The position numbers and the translations under genes were made by a program. Below are positions 36,462-53,679 of a DNA stretch of 64,000 nucleotides, piece by piece. A model generated the notes under the pieces. That model had not been told where the DNA came from, did not search any database, and saw nothing but the letters and a program-made list of their open reading frames with translations. Where the stretch lies: the NCBI RefSeq assembly GCF_000208865.1, contig NC_018395.1:403920-467919 (forward strand), given 5' to 3'. The first letter of the stretch is position 1. Each line of letters opens with the position of its first letter. Origin of the DNA: Neospora caninum Liverpool. Taxonomy: Eukaryota > Apicomplexa > Conoidasida > Eucoccidiorida > Sarcocystidae.

Positions 36462-39026
36462 TTTGTGCTGGTTCATGTTCGTTGAGGCGATTCTCTCTCG
36501 AACTCTCTCGAAAAAGGCGGCGAAGTTTTTCATAAACTTCCCACAGTGGGGTGGGCAGCGTACTTCTTTGCTGTATAAGCAGGCCGCGTCACAACATGGG
36601 TCATCCCGTGCCGGCTTCTATGAACAGTCACTTATAAAAAAAAGGCACTGGGTAGCATGTGTCGAGTAACAGTTGCTATGGCCTGTTTCGGGAAAACGTG
36701 TAAGTGGAACTGTATTCCTTTTGCCGGTTTTTTCATCCGACACACCCACGTTCATTCTATTTGAGCGAATTGCTCCTCACCCCAAGCCTGCGCGCGGATC
36801 TGTATCGTGCTCTTACGCGGAGTGGAAACGCGTCAAAGGTTAGCGTCTAACGTAGACACGTTCGTGGGCGTAATACCGGTGGTTTGTTATCATTCATGTC
36901 AACAAGATTTCCTCTCAGCAGAGAACCTCTAGGAGGGTTATCACACATCTTCAAATATCGTAACACTCGGGACCGACGACGACGCTTCGGGTACGGTTCG
37001 CGGTATGCCACCGAATGCCGCACATCTGGTGCCCCCTTCCAGAGATGCGTTGCTACTGCAGAGCATTTAAACTGTCCTTGCCTATTCGCGCTGTCGAACA
37101 CTTGGCATTCATCGAAACTTGCTGTCGTAGTGAAGCGTTGGCCACGCTGGAAGCCGCCGGTGCTGACTCTCGCGGTGCCGTAATTCCACCTGTCAGATAC
37201 GGCAAATTGCAACCTGAGTAAAGAAGATAGCCCAAGCTGTGCAAACTTTGTTGAGGGCAAAGCACACAATAGATTGAAGTAAGACTGCGAAACACTACGA
37301 TGACGGAAATTACGGTACCTTGGAACTTGGTAGTGCACGGCTTCGATCTATGGGAGTTATGAGGCCCCCACTCGTCCACGGAGCACTGCTGCTCTCAGTC
37401 AACGTTCCTCAGTTGCAGGAACGTTCCTCGCTGAAAAGCGGATTTCAAATGCATGGATTACGGTTCTGACCAGACGTGCCGTGGCCGTTTTCCTGGTTGA
37501 ATAGCGTGGCAGATACGGCGTGACCGAATGCAACATCCGCTTTCGTCTGGTTGTACTGGGACTGCATGTGCTGGGTATATTCAGTGAGGAAGACATGCAT
37601 TGCCCTCGGTTCCTATTGGACAACCGAATGTTGACTTGGCCTTTTTTTCTCCTCTCCTCACGGTGATTCTTGTCACAAGACTTTCGCAAAAGACCCTTTG
37701 TTTCTCTAGGAAAGCAGCGAAGCAGCCCGTCAACCGGACGCGGTTTTTCCCAAGAAAAACGAACTGACAGGAGCTGGCTGCTGTTCCCTTCCTCTGGTTT
37801 TTTTGCGGTCCTTTTTCTAAGGTTGTCACCTTTTCCCGCCCGTATTTTCTGTCACCGCGCGGAGAGATGCACTTCCGTTTCGTCGTGGACGACTACGGAG
37901 AGTGTCCCGTTTTCCTCCACTGGTCGTCCTGGGCACGTGGGGAAATGGCGACGGTCCGGCCTCGTCTTTCCGTTCCGGCCTTCTGCATCTGGCAGTGCAG
38001 CGTTTTCGCTAACTGACTCACATCCCAGTCCGAAAAGATCCTTACAGATCCATGCTTTTCTGTGCTTGTTCGAACCGTTGCGTCTGAGCTGAATCGCGAG
38101 AAACTGAGCGAGCTCCCGTTGCCTGCGCTGTCAACTGCCAGGGACTGGTACGCAGCTTTTTGTCCTTCTCTGCTCTGCCTCAAGCTGTCACTCTTTTTCG
38201 TTTCCACAGGTACTTCTGCCTGGTCGTGACTAGGTTTTCTGCGGTCTACCAGGTGTCCTTAGGCTCCGTTTTCACTCGTTTGTCTCGCTTCTTCTCTGGT
38301 TCAGCACGCTGTCGTGACTCGTCTTCCTCTACTCGTACTGGCAGCTACGTTGTTTCTTGTCCGTGGGTGATGCCGAACTCCACTTCGTCTGTCTGTCTTT
38401 GTGGCACAACCATGGCTCGCCCAGAATGAGTCCATTTTTGACTTGTGTAAATGCGCATTTCCCTTCGCACTCGGTTGTCTTTCGTCGTTTTTAGAGTACA
38501 CTCTCACCTCTTCCTCGTGGAGCCGCTTCACCTCGGCTTCCTGCCCTTTCTCTCCCCTAAAATTCACACCACCATTTCTCTCTTCGACGCCTTCTCGTCG
38601 GATTTTCGTTGGGTGGACTCTCCACCCATCTCGGCGTGCCGTTCTGTCGCTTGAAAATTGACACGGCCTCCTTTGTTGGTCAGCTGCTGTCCTGTCTCCG
38701 TGCGTCGAGCGGGCCGGCCAATCTCCCACATTGTTTTGCTGCGGACGCCTTTTCGAGCACTTTCGAGAAACGCTTTCCTGCCGTTTTTTTTGTAGATTTT
38801 CAGACTCCAGCGTCGCTCCTCTCGCTCGCGCCGACCCTCTCACGGCGGCCCCTTCTGTTCCGTCCCCTCGTTCTGCACATCCCTGCTCGTGCGTCTGCCT
38901 TCTCGGGTCATGGGCTCTCTTTCGTCCTTCTCGTGCACCTCGTATTTCGCCTCTCGCTCGCCTCAGCCCGGCTCCGACAGCGGGTGTCTCCAGTCTCTGT
39001 CTCCTTCGCCGCACTGACCATGCAAG
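36462..39026. other. Intergenic region, 2.6 kb
   Basis: Holds the TPPP 3' UTR and the promoter and 5' leader of the cyclophilin-SYF2 gene. From about 37.6 kb it becomes pyrimidine-rich, typical of coccidian 5' leaders or introns. Frames of 80-350 codons here are low-complexity with no domain. Confidence 0.55.
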
Positions 39027-42000
39027 ATGGGAAAGGCTACTGTATACCTCGATATTAGCATCGGAAACAAAGCGGGGGGGAGGCTCGTCTTCGAGCTCTT
39101 CACGGATATCACCCCCAAAGCAGCTGAGAACTTCCGAGGCCTCTGCACTGGCGAGTACGGCCTGTCCGGGCGCACTGGCAAACCCCTGCACTACTTGGGG
39201 ACTTCTTTCTTCAGAGTGGTCCCAGGCGTCCTCATCCAGGGTGGAGACATCCAGAATGACGACGGCACTGGCGGCGAGTGCGTCTGGGGAGGAACGTTTC
39301 GAGATGAGAACTTCGTTCGCCGACACGCGCAAGCTGGTAAGCGCCCCGGCGCCTGACACTCAGAGACTCCCCTCGCTCTGCTCGCATTCCAGCATGTAGA
39401 AACGGTGTTGTCGAGAGACCGCAAAACCCAAGGAGGTCACACCGAATGTTTCGTTGTGTCTGCATGCCCCATCTACGCGTGTAGGCTACAGACGCGCAGG
39501 CAAGTCAACGTGTATGCCAGTGTGTACCTGACAATGTGAGTGAAGGCCATAACACATTTGAACAGCTGGTAAGGGTGTGTATGGGTTCTCGAGAAGATGA
39601 GAAAAGAGGTTCGGGGAAAAGGTGACCCTGCGCCACAGGAGATGCTCTGTTGAACTGAACAGATTGTTTTCTTTTTTCTTTTCCTAAAAACAGCTTCCTC
39701 GCCGTTCGTTTCTTCTCCGTCTCGTCTGCGTGTCTCTGTACCTTGCTTTTGGACCCTGAAGGACAGCCCCCTACTGCCACACTGCGGTCACTTCTGTCCT
39801 CTTGCTTCTTTTCTCTTTTCCCCTGTTTTCTTCGGTCCGTGCGCTGTCGCGAGAAGCGCTTAGGAGCAGGCTCCGCCGCGGCTGTGCACGTCTCTCATGT
39901 GTGTTCTCCCTCGACTCTCTCCCATGTTTAGGTTGCTTGGCGATGGCGAACAACGGCCGGCACACGAACGGCAGCCAGTTCTACATCACGCTGAAGAAGG
40001 CTTCATCCTTGGACAACAGACACGTCGTCATTGGACAGTTGATCGACGGCATGGAGCTGTTGCGAGCGATGCAACTCGTGCCGACAGACCCGAAGACTGG
40101 AAAGCCGAAAGTTCCCGTCGTGGTTGCGGGTGAGCGGAGAAAAAACAAAAGAAAGAGGAAGGGAAACGGCGAAAAGAGGAGGCGCAAGAAGATTTCGAAT
40201 GTCTCGGGCCGAGGGGGTCGTGTGGGCTTGGACGCGTCCACACATGGAGGAAACGGCGAGAAGAAGAGAGGGGAGAAGACCGCGAACGGAGAAACAAGGG
40301 TGAAACAAGAGAGTTCCCGACTCGCACCGGAGAGACAGAAAACGACAGGTCTTTCAGTCTTCTTGTGCGTTCTTCTTTGTGTGTGTTCTTTTTTCGATTG
40401 TCCCTCTCGTCTCGGCTTTCGCGTTTTTTGTTCGCAAGGATGCGGTGAAATGGGCGTCGCTGTCAGGCGCCTGGACGCAATGAGTACGACGCGTATGCAG
40501 CTTAACGACATGATGGAAAAGCATGTGAAGGAACAACTGAAGAAGCAGGAGGAAGCCCATAAGATCGTCGGTGAGTCTCGCGCCTTTTTTCCCCCTGTCT
40601 CCGTGCCTCTCCCTTCGCTCCGTCCGCCTGTCTCCGTGCCTCTCCCTTCGCTCCGTCCGCCTGTCTCCGTGCCTCTCCTTTCGCTCCGTCCGCCTATCTC
40701 CGTGCCTCTCCCTTCTGTTTTGCTCGTCTCCCTTGCTCTGTCGGTGTCGCCGCCTCCGAGTTTGTTCGGTAGGTAATCTCCCTTTTTTCGCAGTCGCCGA
40801 CGCGCAGCTTCTTCTCGGGGTCCGTCTGTCTTTGTCGCGTTCTCTCTTCGCTCTTTCCGTCTTCTTCTGCGGCCCAGCTGCCTCTCTCACGCGTTGCCTC
40901 TGCGCGCCGGCTCTTTGTCTCGCCTGCAGATAGCGACACCGACGGGAGCAGCAGCAGCGGCAGCAGCGAGAACGAGACAGCTGAGCACCGTCGGAGGCGA
41001 CAGCGGCTGAAGCGCAAGAAGCAACGCTATCTGAAGAGCGCCTTGTTCAAAGGCGAAGCCTTGTTGAAGCAAATCCAGCAGGAGGCGGCGCACGAGTTGA
41101 AGGACAAGTACGCAGGTTTGTTGGTGGACGACAGAAAAGAGGAAGCCCTCGCGGAGGACGAGAGCGACTCGGAGAAGGCGGGGCCTGCGGCGAAGGCAAG
41201 CGCGAGCGGGGCCAAAGCAACTGGCAAAGAGAGAGAGGACGAAGAGACAGGAAGCGAGGGAGAGGAGGACACGTCTTCAAATCGACGCGGCAGAGACTCA
41301 GCGAGGCAAGAAGAGATCGACGTCATGCTTTTCGGGGACGGAGACGACAGTGACGAGAGCGATGGCAGCAAGGACGAAGATTCCGACGACGAGGAACAAA
41401 AACGAAGGGTTCTTGCGCTGCGAATGAAAATCAATGAAGGACGAAAACTGAACAACAAGGAAGTACGTCGTTTTCTTCTTTTCGCCGCATATATATATAT
41501 ATGTATCTAAGCATACATATACACAGGTATAAAAGGCCAGTCTCATATTGGGCGCATGTCTAGATGTTGTCTTGCGCGTTCCGGCCACGACGGCATGGGC
41601 CAGAGAGACAACTGCGCTCAGAGACCATCTCGCCTTCTTCAGCTCCACCATGAGTCGGCACTTGCTTTCCTCTGTATTTCTCTGTCGCGGCCTCGGGTCA
41701 CCGGAGGGTTGTTCTCTCTGTCCGCTGCTCTTTGTTTTTCTAGGTTCTGGAGGAGAAGCGCATTTGGCACGATCCTCAGTACGAGAAGAAGAAGGCAGAG
41801 GCTCTCGTCCATTCGGTCTTGAGGCAGCTGCACGGGGAAGACGAGAGCAAGAAGAAGGACAAAGGGAAGAAGAAGGGCGAGAGCGAAGACGAAGACGCAG
41901 AGGAATCCCGCTTGCGGAGAGGCTACATGAACGAGGCCGCCGCGCTGGTTGCAGACAAAAAACTCAAGGAAGAAAAGCGCGGGCAAAAGACCTTCGGCTG

Positions 42001-43168
42001 GAACGTGTTCAACCAAGACGCCTTATACAGAGCCCACAAAAAGCGGTGAGAGATCGCAGGCACATCCTCAGAAAGCAGAAGGCCTGTCATGACTGTCTCG
42101 GGAGGCAAGGGGAGAACACGGCGAGGTCCGCTACCCTCGGAGGCGGTCGACGTCCCCAAGATTCTCTCGTCTTTCTGTTCTGGTCGCGCCTTTAATTTCC
42201 CTCCTCTCTCCCTCTCTTTCGGCCTCTCGCCTCTTGTCAGATCCCTGGAGCCTTTTCACCGTGGCTGTCTGCTATGTCTGCCGCGCGATCTGTCTCCATC
42301 GGGATGTATCGTCACACCTGGAAGATACTTCACACGTCAATAAAAGTACACAGACTGTATGCGAAGTGCATCCGCCCATACAAACATATACAAACACAGG
42401 TATTTGTATACATGTATACCTCTAGCAGTGATGGGTGTGTGTATGCATGTGTGAACGATGAATGCATGCACGTTGGTACAGGCTGGCCGAGGTTTCTTTC
42501 AAGGAAGAGGAGTACCGAAAACAGAAGGAGGCCCTTGGAGACGTTTTCTACGACCCTGCTTCAGCTCTTGTCGCCTCTGATTTCAAGGTCTGTTCTCCGT
42601 TGCAGTCTTTTTTGTTTATTCTCCCATCTCCATTGCTAGATAGAGGAAGGGTGGACGTGCACGTTAAATGTCTCCTCGGTTTCAAAGTCGCCCAGCTGTC
42701 GTCTTCGAGCTCTTCTTTTCTCCTTCGTTCTTCCGGAGCGTCTCGCGTTGATCGGCCATCTGTTTGTCGATCTCTCTCTGTCTCTCTTCCTCGAACTCCT
42801 CGTTTTTTCCGTCTCCTCTCGGTTTTCATTCTCGCTTCTTCGTCTTCCCTGGAGTCTTCGCGCTTTATGAGTCTCGGTCCGCAAGTCCCTTTCTGTCTCT
42901 TGTCGCCTGCGCTCCTTTACGCTGTCTCGTGAGACTCTTTCGGGTGTCTTTCCAGGCCTCGGAAGCCGCCAAGGACCGCCTGGTCAACAGCATCGAGAAT
43001 GCGCAGAAACGCCGCAAGAACTTCAGCAGGAGAAGAGTCTTCGACGAAAGCGACAACGTGACTTACATCAACGAGAGGAACAGGATCTACAACGAGAAAA
43101 TCGAGAGGGCCTTCGGTGAGAGCTCTCTGGAGATCCGCCAGAATCTGGAGCGTGGCACAGCTCTCTAA
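39027..43168 (+). CDS. Cyclophilin-type PPIase fused to a SYF2 splicing factor
   Basis: Seven exons are proposed: 39027-39336, 39932-40129, 40439-40570, 40930-41462, 41744-42045, 42482-42587 and 42956-43168. All phases agree and give 597 residues with no stop between the two halves. Residues 1-175 are a cyclophilin fold (MGKATVYLDISIGNKAGGRL, AENFRGLCTGE, MANNGRHTNGSQFYITLKKA). Against human CypA, His54 is Phe, Phe60 is Val, Phe113 is Tyr and Trp121 is Ser, while Arg55 is kept; activity and cyclosporin binding may be weak. Residues 215-390 are an acidic/basic linker rich in Ser, Glu and Lys. Residues 470-597 match SYF2: KTFGWNVFNQDALYRAHKKR, then KRRKNFSRRRVFDES, YINERNRIYNEKIERAFG and the ending IRQNLERGTAL. 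SYF2 is a component of activated spliceosomes, so the whole protein is predicted to be nuclear and spliceosomal. Confidence 0.9.
40594..40716. repeat. 33-base minisatellite in a cyclophilin-SYF2 intron
   Basis: The unit starts cctgtctccgtgcctctccc and repeats about 3.7 times, with copies starting at 40594, 40627, 40660 and 40693. The third and fourth copies differ by single bases. It lies in the intron 40571-40929, right after the donor. Confidence 0.93.
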
Positions 43169-46100
43169 ACCCCCGCCGTCTGTGCATCTGCTGGTCAGGA
43201 AAAGGCTGGGAAAACGAGGCGGGCCCTTTTCGTGTGTCGGAAGGCGGCTGTATATGCACCCCAGGTTTCCAAAAAGAGAAAGAAAGCAAGAGACGTACGG
43301 AGCGGGGAGAGGCGACCCGTTTCCGGTTTGGTCCAGGTCTACGCTAACGCAGGAGAGGAGGGAAAATGTGGCCTAGCCCGTCCTCGCCGCGAACCAGGTG
43401 GGAGCCAGGGAGATTTTCAATCGCCGGTGAACGGGGTTGGGACACCCGCGCGTGGGGAGGCGATTGGATGTACGAGCGCTCGCGTGTGGACCGAGAAACC
43501 GGTTCTGTTTTGCGGACGAGAGAGGCGTCCCTCTTCTCTGTTAGAGAAAAGGCCAGAGTGAGGAGAAGCAGAAATGTGTACAAGAGAAGAAAGGGGTCTG
43601 CAGGTTCCCATTCCGTCCCGGGGGTTCCCTTGTTCGCGGCAGAGAGATCCTCGTGTTTCTCATTTGGAGTTGAACTCTCGCGGCCGTCTCTATGTCAGGG
43701 CCGTTCACGTAAGACGACGCTGCTCCTTTTTCAGTCGCCGCGCAAACAGTCTTTTCTGCTACTTTCGTTGTCTGTTGCTCGACTCCTTTTGCTTCCTTTT
43801 CTTTCTCTCGCTTCTTCGCTTTCCTCTCTCTGCTTCCGTCTCTTTTCCTCGCATCCGCGCGGTTGTAAAGTTTTTCGACTTTTCCGTGCCCGTCACTCCC
43901 CCGCATAGGGATATTTAGTCACATCGCGAACGCGTCTCTGCTTTTAAACGCGACGGGAACTTTGAGGGACATGCAGAGACAACATGCGAGTCACACAGTG
44001 CGGTGGCGAGGGAGGGTCACAGCCTTCACAGCGACACACAGAGAGCCGGGGCGGCTGTTTACCTGCAACTGCCGCGCCCCACTCTTCCCGCCTCCCCCCC
44101 CCCCCCTGAAGGGCTTTGTTCCCCTGCAACCGGATTGCGTCGGTTAGGTGAACTCATCACTCTTTTATCAATACAACCAGTGAAGGCTCTTCATTTCCAC
44201 GGAGTAGCGAAGAGAATCGAATAGGTAACTGCGTTAATGGAAACCAAGAGACACCCACTTTCTCTCTTCGTGCAGAGGCCTTCCCATTTCTTGTTGCCTA
44301 CCTCCATACCCAAACCTCTGCACTCCGTACTCGCACATCGACGAGTGCATCTACACAAAGCTCCTACACACAGCTGTATTTACAGATGCATATATAAACC
44401 TGTGCATATATCAACTATATACGTAGATATGTACGAATATATGAGTATAATGGATATATTTATGGGCAGGAGCATTTACGACGAGGTCGGATTCCACATG
44501 TTTCTGGAGTGAAATGAAGGTGTGCATAAGCATACCAACACTTCTTTCCTTTCGTCTCGGTTATGCTCACTTCGTCTCCTTCGGCCCTCCGCCTCTTCAT
44601 TTGACTGGCCTTCTCTCCCTTCTCTTGTTCTCTTTCTCTCCTTTATCTCTACCTATCTCCTGGCGAGCTCTCTCTCGTTTGGTCTTCTATGCCTCTTTCT
44701 CTCCTTCCGTGTTTTGCTTGATTCGCAAATGGGCGGAGGCCGCTGTCTAGTGAGGACAGAAAGCTCTGCGGTTTCGTCTCAGACAATCTGTTTTCTCCGC
44801 CCAGTCGGGTCTCCGTTTTCTCTCGCTTCACGCCAAAGCCTCAGTGTCTCCAGACAGCCGCTAGCCGCATCTGACGCGCAGAGTAAAGACATTCGTACGC
44901 CGCAGTTCCGTTTTCTCTCTTCTTCGCCGCGAACAACTCGCCGCGTCGTTTCCAGAACGGTCTCTTTTCCCTTCTTCCTCTCTCCTGCGAATACGAAATA
45001 TGTATGTGTAGACACCTGGCACTGTATGTACTCCCGGGCCCTACCGCCCTGCCTCTTCTCCCCTCCCCGACACACTGTCACTCTGAGTCATAAAGACGAG
45101 CTCTCTCCTGTGCCTCTCTCTCTTCTTTCAAACTTTCTCTTCGTTCTTCGACAGCCTAGAACGCCAGTCTCACACGCCTGTTCACCACCGACGATAGGAA
45201 CCCCCGCCGTCTAAGCACCCGTCTCCTGGCTTGTCTTGCTTCTGCCGGTCGACCTGCAGGTCCGCGTCTCTCTCCCAAAGAGAGCTTGGTTTTCGGATGT
45301 TTTTTATGGCACACGCATTGTTTCGTTGACACTTTCATTTAGCGCATGTCTGTGGCTACAGTGCCGTCAGCGGGTTTGACCGATCGCTTGTCTTCCTTTT
45401 TGAGGCAACCGCGTTTGCATGCGGTGGGCGGCGGCGAAAGAGATGTGTTGCACGTGTTTTCCTGCACATCGTGTTGCGTTTTTCTCGCTGCAGACACCTC
45501 GCACTTCACTCTCGGCCATTTCACATTCTTTCCGATGTAATTGGAGTCTCTCTTGTCCGTTGTCGCGCAACAGAGTCACCTCACTCCGCGGCGGCGGCTC
45601 GTTTCTCCCAGAGACAAGAGCACAAGTCCTGCTACGGTCTCGCTACTCTCTCCTGTTTCTCGTTCTCTCTGTCCTTTCCTTTCTCTTTCCATTTCTCTCC
45701 ATTGCTTCTTTTTTCCTGATTTCCAGTGTCACGAGCGATACATCGAGACAAGCGGCCGTCCGGGGCGCATTTTCTTTGGAAGCGGCTGCATCTGAAACTC
45801 CCGAAAAGCCGCGGAGGGTGGAGGCCGAGGGTTTCCACCGCCACGAAAGAATCTCCTCTTTCTCCGGCCGGTTCCGCCGCTTTCGCCCCGCTACTCGTTA
45901 CACCTGCAGGGACACTCTAGACACGAGAGGCCCAGGCCTTTCGCCATTTTCATTTTCTTTCCCGACACGAGGCGTCCCTCGATCAAGCCTTCCGTGTCTT
46001 TGGAAGGACTGCTTCCATTTGTCTCTTCTTCCTCTTCCTCTCACCTTCTTCTCCCCGTCTTCTCGCCGTCTTGCCTTTCTTCCGCTCCTGCATACTCCCT

Positions 46101-46183
46101 AGGGTGTTGTGCGCCCGCTCTCTTGCTTCATTTCTCGCCGGCTTCGCGTGTCTGCGCTTCTGTCCTTTCTCCGTTTTCCCACG
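43169..46183. other. Intergenic region, 3.0 kb
   Basis: Lies between the SYF2 stop and the RPT3 start, both plus strand, so it holds the RPT3 promoter and 5' leader. It contains a 13-base C run at 44094-44106. Open frames are CT-rich and low-complexity; none has a recognisable domain. Confidence 0.55.
44094..44106 (+). repeat. Poly-C run of 13 bases
   Basis: Thirteen consecutive C residues in non-coding sequence. Such a run is prone to length change and sequencing error. Confidence 0.95.
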
Positions 46184-51647
<5,464 letters not shown>

Positions 51648-53143
51648 GTCGACAGATGTTGGCATCTCAGGGACGCGTTCACCCGTGTCGCACTTTTCTT
51701 TACGTGAACGGCACGCATTCCATGTTTCTTTCGTGTATAAAAGAGACTCGAGTTTTAGGTGTCTAACTACACTGATTGTGAGAAAACATTGGACGAGTCA
51801 TCTGGCTGCCTCTCTGCCATCGAACTCAGTCGCTCGTCTCCTGTTCGCTGACGCCAGCTGGGCTGACACAACACTCGCTTTTGTTTTCGAGGGGTACATG
51901 AACTCGAACGAAATGGTCTTCAGAGGTTGGCAGGAAACCACAGGGTCTGAACCCCTGGACATTAGACATGCGGACCGGGTCGACACTGACATAATTCAAC
52001 TCGTAGCATCTACTCCGCCGAACCAGCTTAAAAGGCATCCTGCCCAGAGACTATTCATCCCACTCTGCGCCCCGTACACCGGTATTTCTCTGGACGGGCA
52101 ATGCTGTCATGGTCCTAAAGCACGTACCCGAAACAACATGATGGATGCCGCTTGAAAAAGCGGGTGTATGGTAATCTACCGGACATAAACAGACTGGAAA
52201 TGGGTTTATGGTAATCTACCGGACATAAACAGACTGGAAATGGGTTTAGAGTCAGCAGATGCAGAGCAAAGGAACGAAGGACGAGCAAGGCATCTTTACA
52301 AAGAGCAGGCTGCAGGGGATGTCTTCCCCACGTGGCCAAAAAAGTGTGGAATGACGTGCCCGCGGGGATGGGAAAGCGGGAAACGAATGACTCCCCATTC
52401 GACAATTACAGGCGGGGGTCACCCAGGGTATAGGGTGTATTTTTCGTTCAAAACATATCGAGAGAGCTTGTCCTGGAACGAAAGTGCCTTCGGAGTCGAC
52501 TCTCGCGTGCAATAACAAGCAAGTCATGCTGCCGTGGTGAAAACAAAAGACTTTTGCTAGATGGGTTGCACGGCCGCAAATTGCTGCCGGGAGCCGTTTT
52601 GTTGTGTGTTGATGCCCAAAAGTACAAGGCAAGGTCAGTAAAGAGAGTGGAAAGTGCGCCATCGTCTCCTGTGTTGTCGTACAGTGTCCTGAAAGCGGCT
52701 TCACCAGGAAACCTTTGTGGAGTCGCTAGGCTCAGCTGCGTACTGATCCTGAAGAGATTGGACACATGAATCGTGTCCAATCTTTGAAATTGGAAGCGGA
52801 CTGCTGCAGAAATATTTCATTTCATTGGAGCTGATGAAAAAACATGAGCAATCGCTAATGGTGCTGACGACGCCATCGCAACGGTTTGGTGCCAGCCTTC
52901 ACATCACTTTTCCTCGATGCTACCCCTTCTGTCGCGGGCGTGATAGTGGCAACATTTGTCGGCGTTTTTATGTTTCAGTCAACCGTGTCACTGAATACGA
53001 AAAACGAAGGTGCGGCGTCTCACGCCTGCTGCTCCCGCGAACCCCTGACCAGTTGTGTCACTCCACCAATTGGCTCGGGAGAGAAATTTCTAATCGCTTG
53101 AAATTAAAGAGCAAAGGCCTCAATAAAACCACGCCAAAAAGTG
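51648..53143. other. Intergenic region after RPT3
   Basis: Holds the RPT3 3' UTR and a 40-base tandem duplication at 52167-52246. No conserved coding block recognised; frames up to 250 codons have no domain. Confidence 0.55.
52167..52246. repeat. Perfect 40-base tandem duplication
   Basis: The unit begins tatggtaatctaccggacat and occurs twice head to tail without mismatch in non-coding sequence downstream of RPT3. Confidence 0.95.
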
Positions 53144-53217
53144 TAGGCCGAGCAGGATTCGAACCCACGACCACCCGGTCCGTAGCCGGGCATTCTATCC
53201 AACTGAACTATCGGCCC
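53144..53217 (-). tRNA. tRNA-Arg (anticodon ACG)
   Basis: On the minus strand a 74-base cloverleaf runs from GGGCCGA to TCGGCCT plus discriminator A. The acceptor stem has seven pairs with one G-U at position 1-72. The anticodon arm is CCCGG-CTACGGA-CCGGG, giving anticodon ACG, and the T arm contains GGTTCGAATCC. No intron. A run of five T residues follows about four bases after the 3' end (53136-53140 on the + strand), fitting RNA polymerase III termination. Confidence 0.96.
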
Positions 53218-53607
53218 GCTGGACAATCCTCTCCCTCCTGTCAAGAATGTCTTCTTCGCGATGGTAACAGGAGTCAGGGTTCTCTAGCTCATGCGCTCGC
53301 TTATACGATTCAGTGTGTCCCATGGAACATCAAAAATACGCAGAACTACTGTGTTTTCTCTTACGAGGGAACGGTTCTACATCCCCATGGCGGTGCATTC
53401 TCTGACTTGACAGACGGTCAAACCTTGGGCCGCCGAATGGCACCGCTTACACAATTTGCTCCTCTCCTACACACTTGAAACACTGCGTTGTTTCTCTGCA
53501 TAAGAAAGGCAACCGAAGCAGGCCTTTTCTTCCAAAGAAGTGATACTTCACAACTTCGCAGTACGCCAGCACTCGCTGTCTGCCTACTGGGTGAGCAGCG
53601 ACCTTCG
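53218..53607. other. Spacer between two divergent tRNA genes
   Basis: 390 bases between the 5' ends of tRNA-Arg (-) and tRNA-His (+). The promoters of both genes are expected to be internal (A and B boxes). No other feature seen. Confidence 0.6.
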
Positions 53608-53679
53608 GTCCGAATCGTCTAGAGGTTAGGACAACACGTTGTGGCCGTGTAAACCCAGGTTCGATTCCTGGTTCGGACA
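53608..53679 (+). tRNA. tRNA-His (anticodon GTG)
   Basis: A 72-base cloverleaf from GTCCGAA to TTCGGAC plus discriminator A, with a perfect seven-pair acceptor stem. The anticodon arm ACACG-TTGTGGC-CGTGT gives anticodon GTG, and the T arm has GGTTCGATTCC. A TTTTT terminator follows at 53681-53685. The extra 5' G of mature tRNA-His is not encoded next to it (the preceding base is G at 53607, but it is outside the stem). Confidence 0.96.

Noticed and set aside
38301..39359. 352-codon minus-strand frame opposite the cyclophilin start
   Set aside because: It is the antisense of the cyclophilin first exon and a CT-rich leader, giving Arg/Glu-rich sequence with no domain.
53144..53679. Open frames overlapping the tRNA genes
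   Set aside because: The sequences fold as tRNAs; the overlapping frames are incidental.
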